A DNA stretch of 64,000 nt from Naganishia liquefaciens (GCA_013423385.1 BLZA01000028.1:124001-188000), one strand, 5' to 3'. Positions 36,872 to 48,599 are shown, counted from the stretch's first letter. Program-made: numbers and translations. The notes: generated from the sequence alone by a model not told the origin.

Positions 36872-37278
36872 GGCGAATCGTATTCAATATAGCTTTGCTT
36901 GTAAGGTTACGCGTTGTAAATATCATGTGTATCCGGTACTATATCATGTCAGCGAATCCCGTCCACGTCCGCGATATGATTGTCGAATGTGTCTGTAACG
37001 AAGCTTGGTCATCGACATCCGCTTGTCATTTGAAGGGATGTCTCTTGGAGCCGCTTGCCAGACAATACTCAGCAAATACCCATTCTTGTGCTATGGGGCA
37101 CGCACGGACGCAGGGAAGAAAGCGCCTCATATTTACAAAAAGCCCGCAAGCAAATTCGGTTCCGCATCCTAGAGCGAGTCAGTCCACAGCACGAGACAGA
37201 CATCATCTTTCTGCATCGGAGCATTGGTCAGGATCTGTAAAGATTTGGATATCCGTCTTCGAAAATGACTCCCGTGGC
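36872..37278. other. Intergenic region between NRPS-like gene and transcription factor
   Basis: 407 bp between co-oriented genes. The frame of the next gene is open back to 36844, so a longer N-terminus is possible, but that stretch has no protein-like features. Nothing else was identified. Confidence 0.45.
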
Positions 37279-40200
37279 ATGACAGGACTGCCATCCAGAA
37301 TGTCCGATCCTGTTTCGCCGGCTGACCTGTCGCTATCGACAAACGCCTATCCATCGATACAGCAAGATCGCACAGCTGACGGTCCACATAGACCACCCTC
37401 GATTCCCTCCACCTCTGACGGTCCGTCATCTACCAAGGGAAAGGGCAGGAGTCATGGGAAGACACGAGCTGAAGGAAAGAGCAAGGTCGGAGAGAAGAGA
37501 ATGCACAAGTGCACGTTCGAGGGATGTGACAAGACCTTCATTACCCCTGCACACGTCAGACGTCATGTCCGGACTCGTGAGTTCGAACAATGTCGCGCAA
37601 TTCTCCCGCCGAGCGTTGCATATCAGCCATCATGCTGACTCCTGCATACGCTGACATTGACTGAAAATGCAGATACCGGTACTCAACCTTATGCTTGCGA
37701 ATTTTGTGAAAAGCGGTTCGCGCGAAGCGATGTTCGAAACCGTCACATGCAGCTCTCACACAAAGAGCTTTACGGCAATTGGCTAGCGTCTCTCCCACTG
37801 AAACGCGAAAGGCGTGAATCTAAGCAAGCAGATGACGATACAATGGAGGAAGGTCAGAACAGCGGCGGAGAAGAAGACGACTTTTCGGATGACAATGCGC
37901 GCAGAATACCGAGGGACCAATCACAAGACCATATGGACCATATGGAACCCGTCTCTTCGGTGGCTCCCATGAACACAGAGCTGGACAGAGATGTCTTAGA
38001 AAGTTCCGAGCGGTATCTATCGACTTCGCATAATAGGACGGCATCCAGAGAACCTTCCGAATTGCAACACAATACGCGGCAAAATGACACGCGACAAAGA
38101 TACCCTGGGCGGGAAGAGCGTCACCTCTCGCCGACCCGCTCATCGGAACCCCGATATTTGCAGCTCAGTCCTCATGTGGATACCATCCTTGAACGACGTT
38201 TCGAAATGGGGCATACCGCCGGATCGTCAGGACCTGTTAATTCATCAGAGCGCAATGCGGATAATCGCCCGCATCATTTGGAGCACGATCACCCTCAACC
38301 GAATTATGATCAGCATGCATATCGCTCGGTACCGCGGCACTATTATTCTCAATCATTAGCGGAGGGGGCATCGCAGTCGCATCGGCATCCAATAAGAGAA
38401 TCCTTGGCACAAAGCCTGGAAGCTGTTAATGCCAATCGGGATCAAGGGGAGATGTTCAGTCGACTCGACATTCTGTTGGCGGCTGCGGAGGAGCCTGCTG
38501 TGAATCAGCGTGAACATCGAGAAGCGGCTTCTGGGATCAGTACTTTGGACTTCGCGTCCGAACATCAAGCGCAATTGCAGTCTGGCCGACTGCCTGCAGC
38601 TCGCGGAGACTACAGTGAGTCGGGTTGCCGCCGTGTTCGCTCCGTTTTGACGACCAAGGATGTGCTACTAGACAATCACGTCTTTGATCCCGCATCTTCG
38701 TCCACTCATTTGAGCATGCTGAACGACATGCAAACAGGCGCACAAAGCTCGAATCCGACTCTGCCATTCCCGCAGAACAACCCTAACAGTTCCCTGACGC
38801 CAGAAGCCTTCATCGCATCCACCATCAGTCTTAACTCCGGGAACATCCCATCCGTCGTTTCTGCCTCGCCACTAGACGTATATGGCATGGAGCTTGATAT
38901 GGGAATCTATCACGATGTTTTCGGGTGGGGTCTAGGTGCCGCCGATGTCCAACAACAGGCAATGGGCGGATATCACGATCCGGAGTTGGGCGCCTGGTCG
39001 TACGATATGCTCGATCTCTCCGCTTTAAACAACCCGACGGAGTTCCTTGGCAGAGGCGCCATCAGCGGTCATGAGATTGTCGGCGGACCGTTAACCAACT
39101 CTGCTGCGGCGCATCTGAATGCAGGATCCACCTCATACCAATCGATCAAGTCCGGCTTGAGAGAGATGCATCGGCCCGATGGGGAATTATTACCTTCCGG
39201 TAGACCGTCTGAGAGGACCACAAGGCAAGGAACGGCAACTCCGGGAAATGGGGAAGAAGAAACTCCTTGGGTTGGTTAGATTGTAGTACATATCCCGATA
39301 TTGTTATTGACCTTCTTCATCACCCCCGATTCCGAAATCATTCCTGGCATTTCCACTAGCCGCATATATTCCGTCCCGCAGCTATTCCCTTCGAACGACC
39401 TCTCACTCTTCCGTATGCAATCAAACTACCAAACGATAGCTGTGAATCTTTCCTCTCCGGAACGCAACAACCGCAAGTCAGTTCAACATTCCATGCTTCG
39501 ATCCTGCGTCTTGTGAAATTGTGCCATGGAAAGTCACCCTGGAGAGAACCAGATTATACCAACTTTCCGACAACGGAAGTCTTCTCACATTGCGTTGGGC
39601 TCTATTTTCTTCACTTTCATCCCATTTTACCCATTCTGCGCCGCCAGACGTTTCTTGATGATCGAGGCATCTATCACGCGGCCAGAAAATCGAAATCCGC
39701 ACAGAGTGCAAGTGCAGCTGATCAGGTTGCTCAGACCCGGGACGAGGCTTACCACACGTTGTTATTGTTGACTGTGGCCGCTATCGGGGCGGCATATGCA
39801 GAGGATCGAATGAAACCGGTTGGTGCTTATCTCATGGAATTGGCACGACGGACGGGAAGTTATCTGGTAAGGCCTGAGACATCGGCGTGGCTGAAATACT
39901 GACACGCCACCTTTCGCAATCTTCAGCAACTCAGCGATCCCCGATCCATCTTTTCTATACCTTATATCCAAAGCAGACTATTGATAGCCGTTGGAGGCTA
40001 TGCGGATGGCTCGCGAGAACGCTACTTGATGTCCGAGGTATCTAAGGGATTACTGGTTACAGCGACTCGACGCCTACACCTTCTGCGACATCGACCGACG
40101 CGATTCCAACGAACGCGACATAGCACCAATAAGAGTACCACAGCCGAATCGTCCGGGCGCCCGCTTGTGAGCAAGGAAATCACGTCTCAGGAAGTGAAAT

Positions 40201-41560
40201 CCAAGTGGCGGGAATGGAAAGACGAGGAAGAAAGGCTGAGACTGGGCTGGGCGATCTTTGTAAGGTCCGTGTATTTGCATCTGCTATCACATGCTAAGAC
40301 TACGCGACAGATTCTTGACTCACAAGCTGCCGCATTTCTGAATGTTCCTGCGGCTTTCAGCCTGAACGAGATACAAGTACGATTACCCGACACTGAGGAG
40401 ATGTGGGACACGTCGAATGCCAGCATGTGGGATGAAGCTAGGCGATCTCGCGAGTCTAATCTAAAGGCAGGACCGTTGTCCTTCGCGACTATTCTCACCA
40501 AAATGGTCAGAGAAGGTCGACTGCAAGAAGGCGTTTCCGAATTTGGCAAATGGATTATGGCGCATAGCCTTTACAGGTAGGCGTCAGATCGTATCACCCG
40601 ACGTCGCGCTCACCTTGATACCTTCAGACTATGTGATACTGCTAATATGCAGAATACGCTGTTGGGCTACACTGAGCCGGTGTATCCACCTCTTTCAGAT
40701 TCCTTCTCGCGTCCTGGCCAAAGGTGAATAATTCCTCTACAATGCCTCGCTACCCGATTGCGCGTCGCTTACTGGAATGGGTTCTTTAGAAATCCGTTCA
40801 TCCTGCTTGGGTTGCTCGTCAACTCGTGGCAGGGTGACGTATCATTCGCCAAACCCTCGCCGTTCTTCGCGTCATCTAACGTGTTGAAACATTTTTCCCA
40901 TATCCGGTACGCCCTTCTTCGAAGTCTCCAGGGGTCGACACGTCCTGACTTTGACATAGATTCATACATCCTACCTTCATGGATCACGTTCAACTCGCTG
41001 CTGGCAAGGTCTCCCTGTCTACCAGTAAAGAGAGCTCGCAGCAATGGCTCAAAGAACAGCCATCTGAGTCGGTACTGCGGCGCATCTTTGTGGAATCAAT
41101 CCAGCTCGCGGTGTTTCTTCTGCATTCGCGGTTAGAGTAAGCGGATCGACCTGCCTTGGTTGCTTTCTCTGACTTATCCATTGCTCAGCGCCCCTTGGGA
41201 GCCTGTCATTCTTCTCGACTGCGCGCTTGCACTTTGGGCTATTCTACGTTTCCGGCCCGAAGTGCTGCAATTGAGCGCATCAAGTCCGGGCTCGACCATT
41301 ATGCGGTGTAGGTCCCTTAGACAGCTGGATTGGCATGCAATTGACCTCTGGGGATTCTAGCCGGATCTCGGACTACCGAGTATCTTGAGAAATGGATCAC
41401 TCACGGCGGACCCTTGAAGATTCAGGGAATGAGTTACAGTATGACTCCTGAGAATGTCCTTACCGACTTTGTCACACGGCTACAAGATAGTCCATGGGGA
41501 CTCAGTTCCCTGTACGCAGCAGTCCTCGACAAACTGCGACCAAAAAGCCAAGCGACATAA
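37279..41560 (+). CDS. C2H2 zinc-finger transcription factor with fungal-specific TF domain
   Basis: DNA-binding nuclear regulator. After a Ser/Pro-rich, basic N-terminus (KGKGRSHGKTRAEGKSK) come two C2H2 fingers: C-x4-C-x12-H-x3-H (CTFEGCDKTF, HVRRHVRTH) and C-x2-C-x12-H-x4-H (CEFCEKRFARSD, RHMQLSH). An intron (37577-37672) splits the linker codon for His. A 500-residue acidic, Ser/Gln/His-rich disordered region follows. Then comes the fungal-specific domain, with VGLYFLHFHPILPIL, AYHTLLLLTVAAIGAAY and GWAIFVRSVYLHLL. The C-terminus is AVLDKLRPKSQAT. Introns around 39280-39410 and from 40580 to 41400 are only partly resolved. ATGs at 37279 and 37300 are both possible starts. Its place directly downstream of the NRPS-like gene suggests a pathway regulator, but that is inference. 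Confidence 0.85.
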
Positions 41561-43042
41561 ATGAGAAGCGTGTGCGAACGCAGATTCGCCGCGTCTCGTT
41601 GTAATTGTAAAGAACCAAGTAGTACTAGTTGTATAAGGCGCGGCGGATGAATTGTGCATTTGGTAGTTGTAGGCGGACATGAAGACGATCGCTTTCGTCG
41701 CAAGCGTCTTCCTGCAGCGGGCTTGATCCTCCTCCTCGGCTGCGGCTTTTAAGGCGACGCAACGCTTGAGCGTGCAATCAAATCTGAGGGATAGCCATAC
41801 GGCATAGCACTTCACTTTTGACCACAGGAACATGCGAAGCCCTCTTTATGCGAGATGAACGCTCTAATAGCCGCAATACCGCGACCCCGCATAGTGACTG
41901 CAAACAAAGCAAGGATACATTTTATATGACTGAGTCGCAGCTCGACATCAGCTTGAGATGGGCGATGTGTTTGACGCTTCAGGCTCAGGTCAAGAGAAGA
42001 CATCGTGCACAGGGCTGTTGTGCTTGCTATGACCGATGGCCGACAGATGGCTGTGACGGCGCTCCAGAGATTCGTCTGTATAAGATGAGTGACAGGTTCT
42101 GAGGCAATGGCCTTGATGAGTAGTAACTTCTGATGTGGGCAGGAACCCAGCAGATCTTTTGGATCTCTCGCAAAGGGACCCGCCGGCTGTGCAGCGACGT
42201 CTAGGAGCTAGAAGCGAGATCGTGACCAGGCCGCCCATGTCTACCGCTCTCATACTGCACACGATGTATAATTACCGTTTAAAGGGACGTTGGACACGAG
42301 GAATCCGTTGACATCTTGGCAAATACACATCGTTGCTAGCGACCTGGGGGGACCTTCAGCGAGAGCCGCTGTCGGGTTCCGTCGGTCCGCGTTGGCGTTT
42401 CAGGCTCCCGAGCTGGCCCTCGTATGAGGGAATAGAAGCTGGTGTAGCCGGCTGTACTGCGTAGCTATTTATGTCGACCTGTATGTGATCTGTATATCTG
42501 TATCGATCCGCAGCACAGCTTTGGGGAAATCGTCGGAGAACAAGTGAAGAGATCAGGGAACAGGTGACATGCTCCGAGGCGGTGGCGGGCTAGATGATGA
42601 TGCTGCTGATGATGCACGCTCCCGGAATGCACGGCGGCTCTCCCCGCGCGGCCACTTTCGCCTCGGGTGCCGCCCGCTCCGAATCGAAGGCCGAACGACA
42701 GGACGGGGCTCGTGCGTCGTAATTCTCGCTCGCTGTTCGCCGGGAGCCGTGCGTCATTCAGCTGCTTCCCCGCGGGCGATGCTGTTTCACTTTGCGTTCG
42801 GCCCATGTGATGGAAACGAAGCAGTGCTTCAATCTTCACGAGAAACAGCGACATGCGGGGTAAGGGAGCGGTCACTCGGCTGGTCACTGCCATAGCGCCC
42901 TGCTGATCTGCCGGTAGCAAGGGGCTTGCCAAGCGGAAACCAGTATAGAGAAGAGTAGCGAAAACACGTATATAACGCACCGATCCAATGGCCATCTCCA
43001 GGCGGCCACATCGGCTGCTCCATATCGAACAAGTCACACAGC
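41561..43042. other. Intergenic region, 1.48 kb, upstream of the secreted lectin gene
   Basis: This is among the longest gaps in the window. A 191-codon minus-strand frame (42465-43037) overlaps the lectin promoter but gives a low-complexity His/Arg-rich product and is probably spurious. A half copy of the AGCCGGCT motif lies at 42445-42457. No transposon features were seen. Confidence 0.45.
42969..42975 (+). promoter_or_regulatory. TATA box (TATATAA) of the lectin gene
   Basis: TATATAA 68 bp before the ATG at 43043, in a good position for a strongly expressed secreted-protein gene. Confidence 0.65.
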
Positions 43043-44237
43043 ATGCTCGCCAACAACATTCCCGTCCTGACCGCTACCTTGGTCGCCCTCGCTGGCCTCG
43101 CCTCGGCATCGCCCTTGACCAAGCGGGCCTCGGGTCAAACCATTCGACCTTCGTCGGCGACCAATCTTTGTCTCGCAGGCTACGGCAACCCCGCCCTTCG
43201 TTTGACCGAGTGTGTCACCTCATACGACCCGTACTACGGGCCCTGGACCCAGTGGTCTGTCTATCCCGGCGAATCCAACTCAATCTCGCTCAGTCCCGTT
43301 CCGCCCAAAGCCCCTGGACTTTGTCTGGCCGCTGGAGGAGATATCTATGATGGTGCCGTGAGGGATGCCAAGGGCGTCACTTGCTCTGCTGACAACCAAC
43401 AGTGAGTATGGGTATCCGGTTGATTGAATTGGGACTGACGGCCCCGATAGGTGGTTCTACACCGACGACAAGCACATCGCCGTCACTGGCGGCAACGCTT
43501 GTCTCTCCTACGGTCCTGATGGCGCCATCACTACCCAGGCCTGCGGCAACTCGGGCGTCGATCAGGTCTGGGAGCTAGTACCCTTTGGTGACAACTACCC
43601 CGTCACACCCCCCGACAACTCCGAGGGTCAGCGAATCTACTGGAGCAGCAGCAGCGTGAATGGTTGCTTGACTGTGATGGATGGTGCCTTGCAAAACTTT
43701 GGCCGAATTGCCATGTGCGTTCTTGATCATCTTCTGATCGACCGTGTATTGACTTGTTTGACAGCGCCTCCTGCATGGGCAACGACAACCCTTACGCCTA
43801 CCTTCAAAAGTTCGAGTACACCCGAGGATCTACCAAGATCAAGGTCGCCACTTCGTACGGCGGCAAGGACTTCTGCCTTGATCTCGGTGTTGTTCGACGA
43901 CAGGACGGCACCAACTTGCACCTGTACGAGTGTGTTGACGTGCCCCAGCAGCAGTTCTGGATCACCGACAAGGGAGACGACCACATCGCGTTGGAAGGTG
44001 AGCTTGCCATGATTTGAGAGAAGTTGACGTCGCTGATGGATTTTGTTTAGGTGACAACCAATGCATCGATGTCACTGCCGACAGCGGTCCACAGGAGAGC
44101 GCACCGTACAGCAGCTTGAAGAACGTCCAGAGCTGGCAGTGCAGCGGTGGAAACACCAACCAGGTAGGTCTCCGAATGGAGGAAAGCGCGCAGGAACTCA
44201 CGCTATCATACAGATCTTTGCTTTCGACGGTATCTAA
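43043..44237 (+). CDS. Secreted protein with ricin-B-type (beta-trefoil) lectin repeats
   Basis: Predicted extracellular carbohydrate-binding protein of about 310 aa. The N-terminus (MLANNIPVLTATLVALAGLA) is a clear signal peptide, followed by SPLTKR, a Lys-Arg site suited to Kex2 processing. The mature part has two groups of beta-trefoil repeats with Q-x-W-like motifs: DNQQWFY, DQVWELV, QQQFWIT and VQSWQC. Paired Cys residues (NLCLAGYG, GLCLAA, ACLSYG, GCLTVMD, FCLDLG, QCIDV) are in positions typical of the fold. Several short introns are present; the last exon (44214-44237) is 24 nt and encodes IFAFDGI. No catalytic or toxin chain is attached, so it is a stand-alone lectin. Possible roles include cell-wall or host-surface binding. 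Its link to the neighbouring cluster is uncertain. Confidence 0.9.
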
Positions 44238-44287
44238 GCGAGGCGAAGGGAAGGGCTTCAAAAGAGACTTCATAATTGCATATTAAT

Positions 44288-44317
44288 GCTATGGACAATA
44301 TAAGCTATGGACAATAT
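44288..44317 (+). repeat. 14-bp direct repeat GCTATGGACAATAT, two copies
   Basis: Identical copies at 44288-44301 and 44304-44317, two bases apart, 50 bp past the lectin stop. AT-rich; possibly part of the 3' untranslated region. Confidence 0.75.
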
Positions 44318-44330
44318 GAATTCGATACAT

Positions 44331-44378
44331 CTACGTATCTACGTATCTACGTATCTACGTATCTACGTATCTACGTAT
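44331..44378 (+). repeat. Tandem octamer array (CTACGTAT)6
   Basis: Six perfect CTACGTAT units. Each contains the palindrome TACGTA, so the array reads almost the same on both strands. It lies 94 bp after the lectin stop codon. It may be a minisatellite, a cluster of factor sites, or a 3'-end structure. Confidence 0.95.
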
Positions 44379-44806
44379 CTACTGCATCTTGCTTGGCTGC
44401 GGTCAACACTTCAGTTTCACAGCCCAATTTCTATCGGCCGATCATCACATAAGTCCCGTCGGCAAGAACTTTCCAGCTGACTTTCCCTGATCAGGGGCAT
44501 CCAGCGGTGCACCGTTTTCCATACCCGAGAGTCTCGAATACCCTTCCAGATACGTAGGCTAGATGTGATACGTTGCCCGTTTCTCGTTCACACAACTTGC
44601 CACACTGCCCGCGGTACTATACTTATAATTCTGACATGACGGGAACAACCTGGAGTGATTAGTCATCGGTGTTGTCATCTGTTTCCGGAACAAGACACTC
44701 CGCCTACCCGGTATCATGAGCGATGGTGGTAGATAGATCGGGTCAAGTTCATCAGCCTTACCACAAATTCCCCCTACACACCAATAGAATCTTCATTCCA
44801 ACATCA

Positions 44807-45506
44807 TGTCGAGCATCGACGAACAAGGCTTCAAGGTACGTCCCAGGGTCATGCGGAGAATGCGACACTGATCATCCCATCACAGGCGGGCAAAACGTTG
44901 TCTGTCAGTCGGGTTAACACTCGTTCAGTGAAGCCGTGCTTACGATCTTGCTATCATCGACCCTTGCAGGAACTTGCAGAGTCGTTCTCTAGCTCTACCG
45001 CAGAGGAGAAACAAGCACTCGTGAAGAAGGTGTGTGTTGGGCGCGCTCGTTGAGGGCATTCCACTGACGCTCACGCGTTTACAGACGAACGGGATCTTTC
45101 AGCTCAACATCAAGAACAAGGAAGGAAAGGAGGTTTCTTGGGTGATTGATGCCAAGGAGAAGGGAGAAGTCACTAAGGGCGCGGCGAAAAAGGCCGGTGA
45201 GTTGAGTTTGTTTCACTCGCTGAAGATCGTCACTCAAAACGGTCTAGATTGCACCATCTCCATGAGCGATGACACCTTTGCCCAACTGGTGAGTCCTGAG
45301 ATCTTATCAGCCACGCAGTCACTGATTTCTTTACTAGGCGGATGGCAAGCAGAACGCCCAGAAGCTTTTCATGACCGGTGGGCTCAAAGTCAAGGGTAAC
45401 ATCATGTTGGCCGTGAGTGCTCTACTTGACACGCTGTTCACCAACTGATTCTTTTTTGAAGACCAAACTTGACTCTCTTCTCAAGACGGCCAAGGCCAAG
45501 TTGTAA
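44807..45506 (+). CDS. SCP2 sterol-carrier-domain protein, 126 aa, peroxisomal
   Basis: Small lipid-binding protein of the SCP2 family, binding sterols, fatty acids or acyl-CoA in peroxisomes. Seven exons: 44807-44836, 44886-44903, 44970-45029, 45085-45196, 45248-45288, 45338-45412, 45462-45506, totalling 127 codons. Motifs: NGIFQLNIKNKEGKEVSW, CTISMSDDTFAQL and LFMTGGLKVKGNIMLATKL, which match the SCP2 fold including the KVKGNIMLA strand-helix. The C-terminus is AKL, the same type-1 peroxisomal signal as in human SCP2. Exon 2 is only 18 nt. The domain stands alone, without a thiolase or dehydrogenase fusion. It is convergent with the synthetase gene, the two stops being 58 bp apart. Confidence 0.94.
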
Positions 45507-45564
45507 TCGCTTCACTTTTCAGAGCGACCTGTCTATAGTTATCGCCTGCCTCTGGACTTTTGGG

Positions 45565-48294
45565 TTACAAAAAGGGCTCGACGTTGATCTCGAGCACGGA
45601 ACAAGGGTTGACGAGCGAGTAGTTTTCGAGCACAGTTGGGTGCAAGATACCGAGCGATCCGATAACCATGTCTCCTGTCGGTGTCGATCCCGACGTCGAA
45701 GGCAAGGCATCCTTGAGCGCCTTGGCGACTGTTTCAAAGACAGAGCCTTGCGACGCGGTTGCCTGGCTCGACTCGCGCGGTCGATAGTGAATAGTGGCGG
45801 CTCGACCGGGGAAGTACATTTCATCTACAAGGTATCAGCAGACTTCCCAGGAATCGGCGGCCGTGACTCACCCTGCGCTTCGCGGATGTAGTATCCATGC
45901 GGCGCCTTGGCAAACGCCTCGGCCGACAAGCTCCCGATGAATGGCACCTCGAGCATCTGCATAACTCGATCCAATAATCCATGAACGACTTCGAACCCGC
46001 CCTTCTTGTCCGTGTAGGCGGCACCCAAGTGTCGGTAATTTCGAGACATGCGTTCTTCACGGGGATCTTGAACGGCGATGTCGGAGCACTCGAAGATTCG
46101 GAGGGGCAAGGCGAGCGCCTTGTTCTCACGCAGAGACTTGAGAAGTCCTGGAATCAGCGATGTGCGCACAATTTGGAATTCCTGGGTGGCTGGGTTGAGA
46201 AGTTTGATGGCGGCAGGGTTGCCGTCTTTTCGGTTCAGGTAGGCAAAGTTTTCGTCATGCGAGCACTGTGGGAGGAATTAGCTGTGAAGGTAGGCGAAAG
46301 CGCAAGACGCACCAGGATCAATGGCAGGACCTCGACCCAACCAGCGAGTGCGCATTCCAGACGCAAAATATCACCCAACTTGTTGATCGGCAGCGGCTTG
46401 GCGACCGTGTTGGTATCAGGCAAGCCCCTGGGGAGGTTGTTGAATCCATAGGCGATTCCGACGTCCTCCATGATATCGCATTCGTGCAGCACGTCTGGCC
46501 GCGTTGGCGGGACCTGAACGTCGAGAGTCTCTTGCGGGTCCTTGGCGGATGGAGTAGCGAGGAGGGACATTCGGTTGAGGTAGTCACAAATTTCGGTGGG
46601 CGAAAGTGTGAGGCCAAGTGCGGCGTTGATGTATGATACCGAGGCCGTGGTCGCTCGTGGCGTCATATCGGGCGAGAGACGGGACGTGCCGTCCGGAGAA
46701 ATGATGCGAACAGGCTCGACCTCGAAGGGTGTCTGACAGTATTCCGAGAACATGGCAACGATGATGTTGACGACAATGTCACTGGGCAAGGGTCAGGCGC
46801 GTTACGGCGGGAAACAAAGGACATACATCTTGGTCTGATCGGTGGCGGTGACATCGATGAAAATGTTTCTCGTCTGCATTGTGATCTTGGAATCTAGCCG
46901 AGACATCAGCGACATTTCGAGGAGGACAATGTCTGAAACCTACGCTGCGAATTGATGATTGGAGGCATCGAGAGCACCCTATCCTGAGCGTCGTAGATAA
47001 TGGGGTATGCCGGCGCGTCTCGGATGATTGGCAGGTATTTTGCCAAGTGACGGTCGGTCTAAACGTGCCAGTCCGAAAGGTTAGGTGAATCCTGTTTTGG
47101 AGCGCTCGACTTACCTCGTAAACGGTCATCAACTCCTCGGCCGTGTATTCTTCATCTTTGTTCAGCGGTGCAAACTTGATATCTTTGGGATTCCTGGCCA
47201 TATACCTGAAGGGCGCCTGAATCGTGTCCAGGTCGTGTGTTCCAATTGCAACGAGCTTTCTCTGCCTGCACAAATTCATGTGCAGCTTGTCTTGCAGATC
47301 GATGAAACTCTTGTACGCGCCCTCGGTAAAGGGTTCTTTGAGGCGAAGAATGGCGGACGCAAAGAGGGGTCGGATGGGAAGAACGCTGGCTTCGATGGTG
47401 CATTCTACGGGGCTAGCGGGCGAGGTGGTGTGATAGATAGGAGGCGAGGTCTGACCCAGGAACATGCGCAGACCGCGGGCTAGACCTTCGAGACAGAGGA
47501 GGTCGTATCTGAGGCGAATTCGAAGCAAGGTTTAGCTCCCTTTCCGTGCGAGAGTTTCGACAGACAAGCCGAGAATGGAGGCATGTGGATAATGGAAACC
47601 CCGGAGCACTGTTTTGATAGCCGACGCTGCATGGAGTCCCACGGCTGCCATCACTCTACTAGACCTGTATCAGATCAAGGCTGTCGGCCTGACGGGACGC
47701 TTCGCGCGGAACCCACATTCGTCTTGCAGAACACGAATCCGCCTATCCGGCACTCAGCTCCATTCAATGGAGCAAGGATCTATTCTGAGCAGCTTTCCCG
47801 GCGTCTGTCTCGTCATTAGACTCCTGCGGATCTGCCCTACAGCATTTCGACGTCTACTCGCCTACAGCCCCAAGGCCCGGCCTTCACGGGAGTTTTCCAG
47901 CGGTTCAGTTCTCGCTTCGCAAATGAAGCGATACCTGCGATATTCCGAAGCTGGTTTCCACTTGTTACTTCGACTCACCTATTCGCCGGAATCTCTATCT
48001 TGAGCTGCGCCTCTCCCTCTCCCTCTTCCAACTTGCGCCCACTCTTCTTTGCCTTTTCTACCTCTTCTGTCGTATCCTCATCCAGCTCGATACCGAATTG
48101 GAAGCATAGGTCGTCGAACTCCTCGGTGGCTGTGAGGGCAGAGTGAGGATGAGACAGGTATGGAGAAGTGGGCAGCGGACGTACTGTAGGATCTGCCGAG
48201 ACGGGCGTAGAGCTCTGCCTTGTTGACGGTGATGGTCGGCTGCAGAAGCGTCAGCGGAAGCGTGACTGAGCACCAAGTGCGCGGGACTGACCAT
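45565..48294 (-). CDS. FRS1: Cytosolic phenylalanyl-tRNA synthetase, beta subunit
   Basis: Beta chain of the alpha2-beta2 cytosolic PheRS, which charges tRNA-Phe. The N-terminus [19 protein letters not shown] matches the eukaryotic beta subunit. Further motifs: [46 protein letters not shown] (B3/4 region), B5-domain [18 protein letters not shown] and GYGFNNLP-like [11 protein letters not shown], and the catalytic-like core [13 protein letters not shown]. The C-terminus ends [12 protein letters not shown]. The coding sequence starts with an exon of only three bases (48294-48292, the ATG), followed by an intron and the exon 48239-48185. Without this splice the conserved N-terminus would lack a Met. 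It is divergent from the mitochondrial uS8 gene, 305 bp apart. Confidence 0.95.
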
Positions 48295-48599
48295 GATGAA
48301 TGGAAGGGTGCTTGGCAAGGATGAGCAAGGGGTTGGGCCAGGTTGCGCGTTGACTCCTTCTACTTTGAAGAGGGAGACCCGCCCGGGGGAAAGTGGGGCG
48401 GACATACGGGGAGATGTCCGCGTCGAGGGCGATCGACGGCTGAACGGGTCGCGGATTTCACAAGTTCACCGTCTCGTCGCTCCGGGTCGACCGTCATCTC
48501 TCTGCTCGACAGTATTCCCAAACACAAAACAGGTACGTTCCGTCACAATATCCGCCAGGGATCCCGCTCACCCGGCGCGCCAGATTCCACAAGCACAAG
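48295..48599. promoter_or_regulatory. Divergent promoter between FRS1 and mitochondrial uS8
   Basis: 305 bp between the start codons of a cytosolic tRNA synthetase and a mitochondrial ribosomal protein, so both translation genes may share control elements. No TATA box was seen, which is usual for such housekeeping pairs. Confidence 0.5.

Larger units (their letters stand above)
44238..44806. other. Intergenic region with two small repeats
   Basis: 569 bp between the lectin stop and SCP2. It holds a 14-bp direct repeat (44288-44301 and 44304-44317) and an octamer tandem array at 44331. The rest should include the SCP2 promoter. No gene was seen. Confidence 0.6.

Noticed and set aside
42465-43037. 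191-codon minus-strand frame upstream of the lectin gene
   Set aside because: It covers the lectin TATA box and leader, and its product is an Arg/His/Ser-rich sequence without protein-like pattern.
27006-44237. Transposon or horizontally transferred island
   Set aside because: No terminal repeats, integrase, transposase or reverse transcriptase seen, and intron style matches the rest of the window; clustering alone does not prove transfer.
44331-44378. CRISPR-like repeat array
   Set aside because: Units are contiguous 8-mers without spacers, in a eukaryotic genome; it is a simple tandem repeat.
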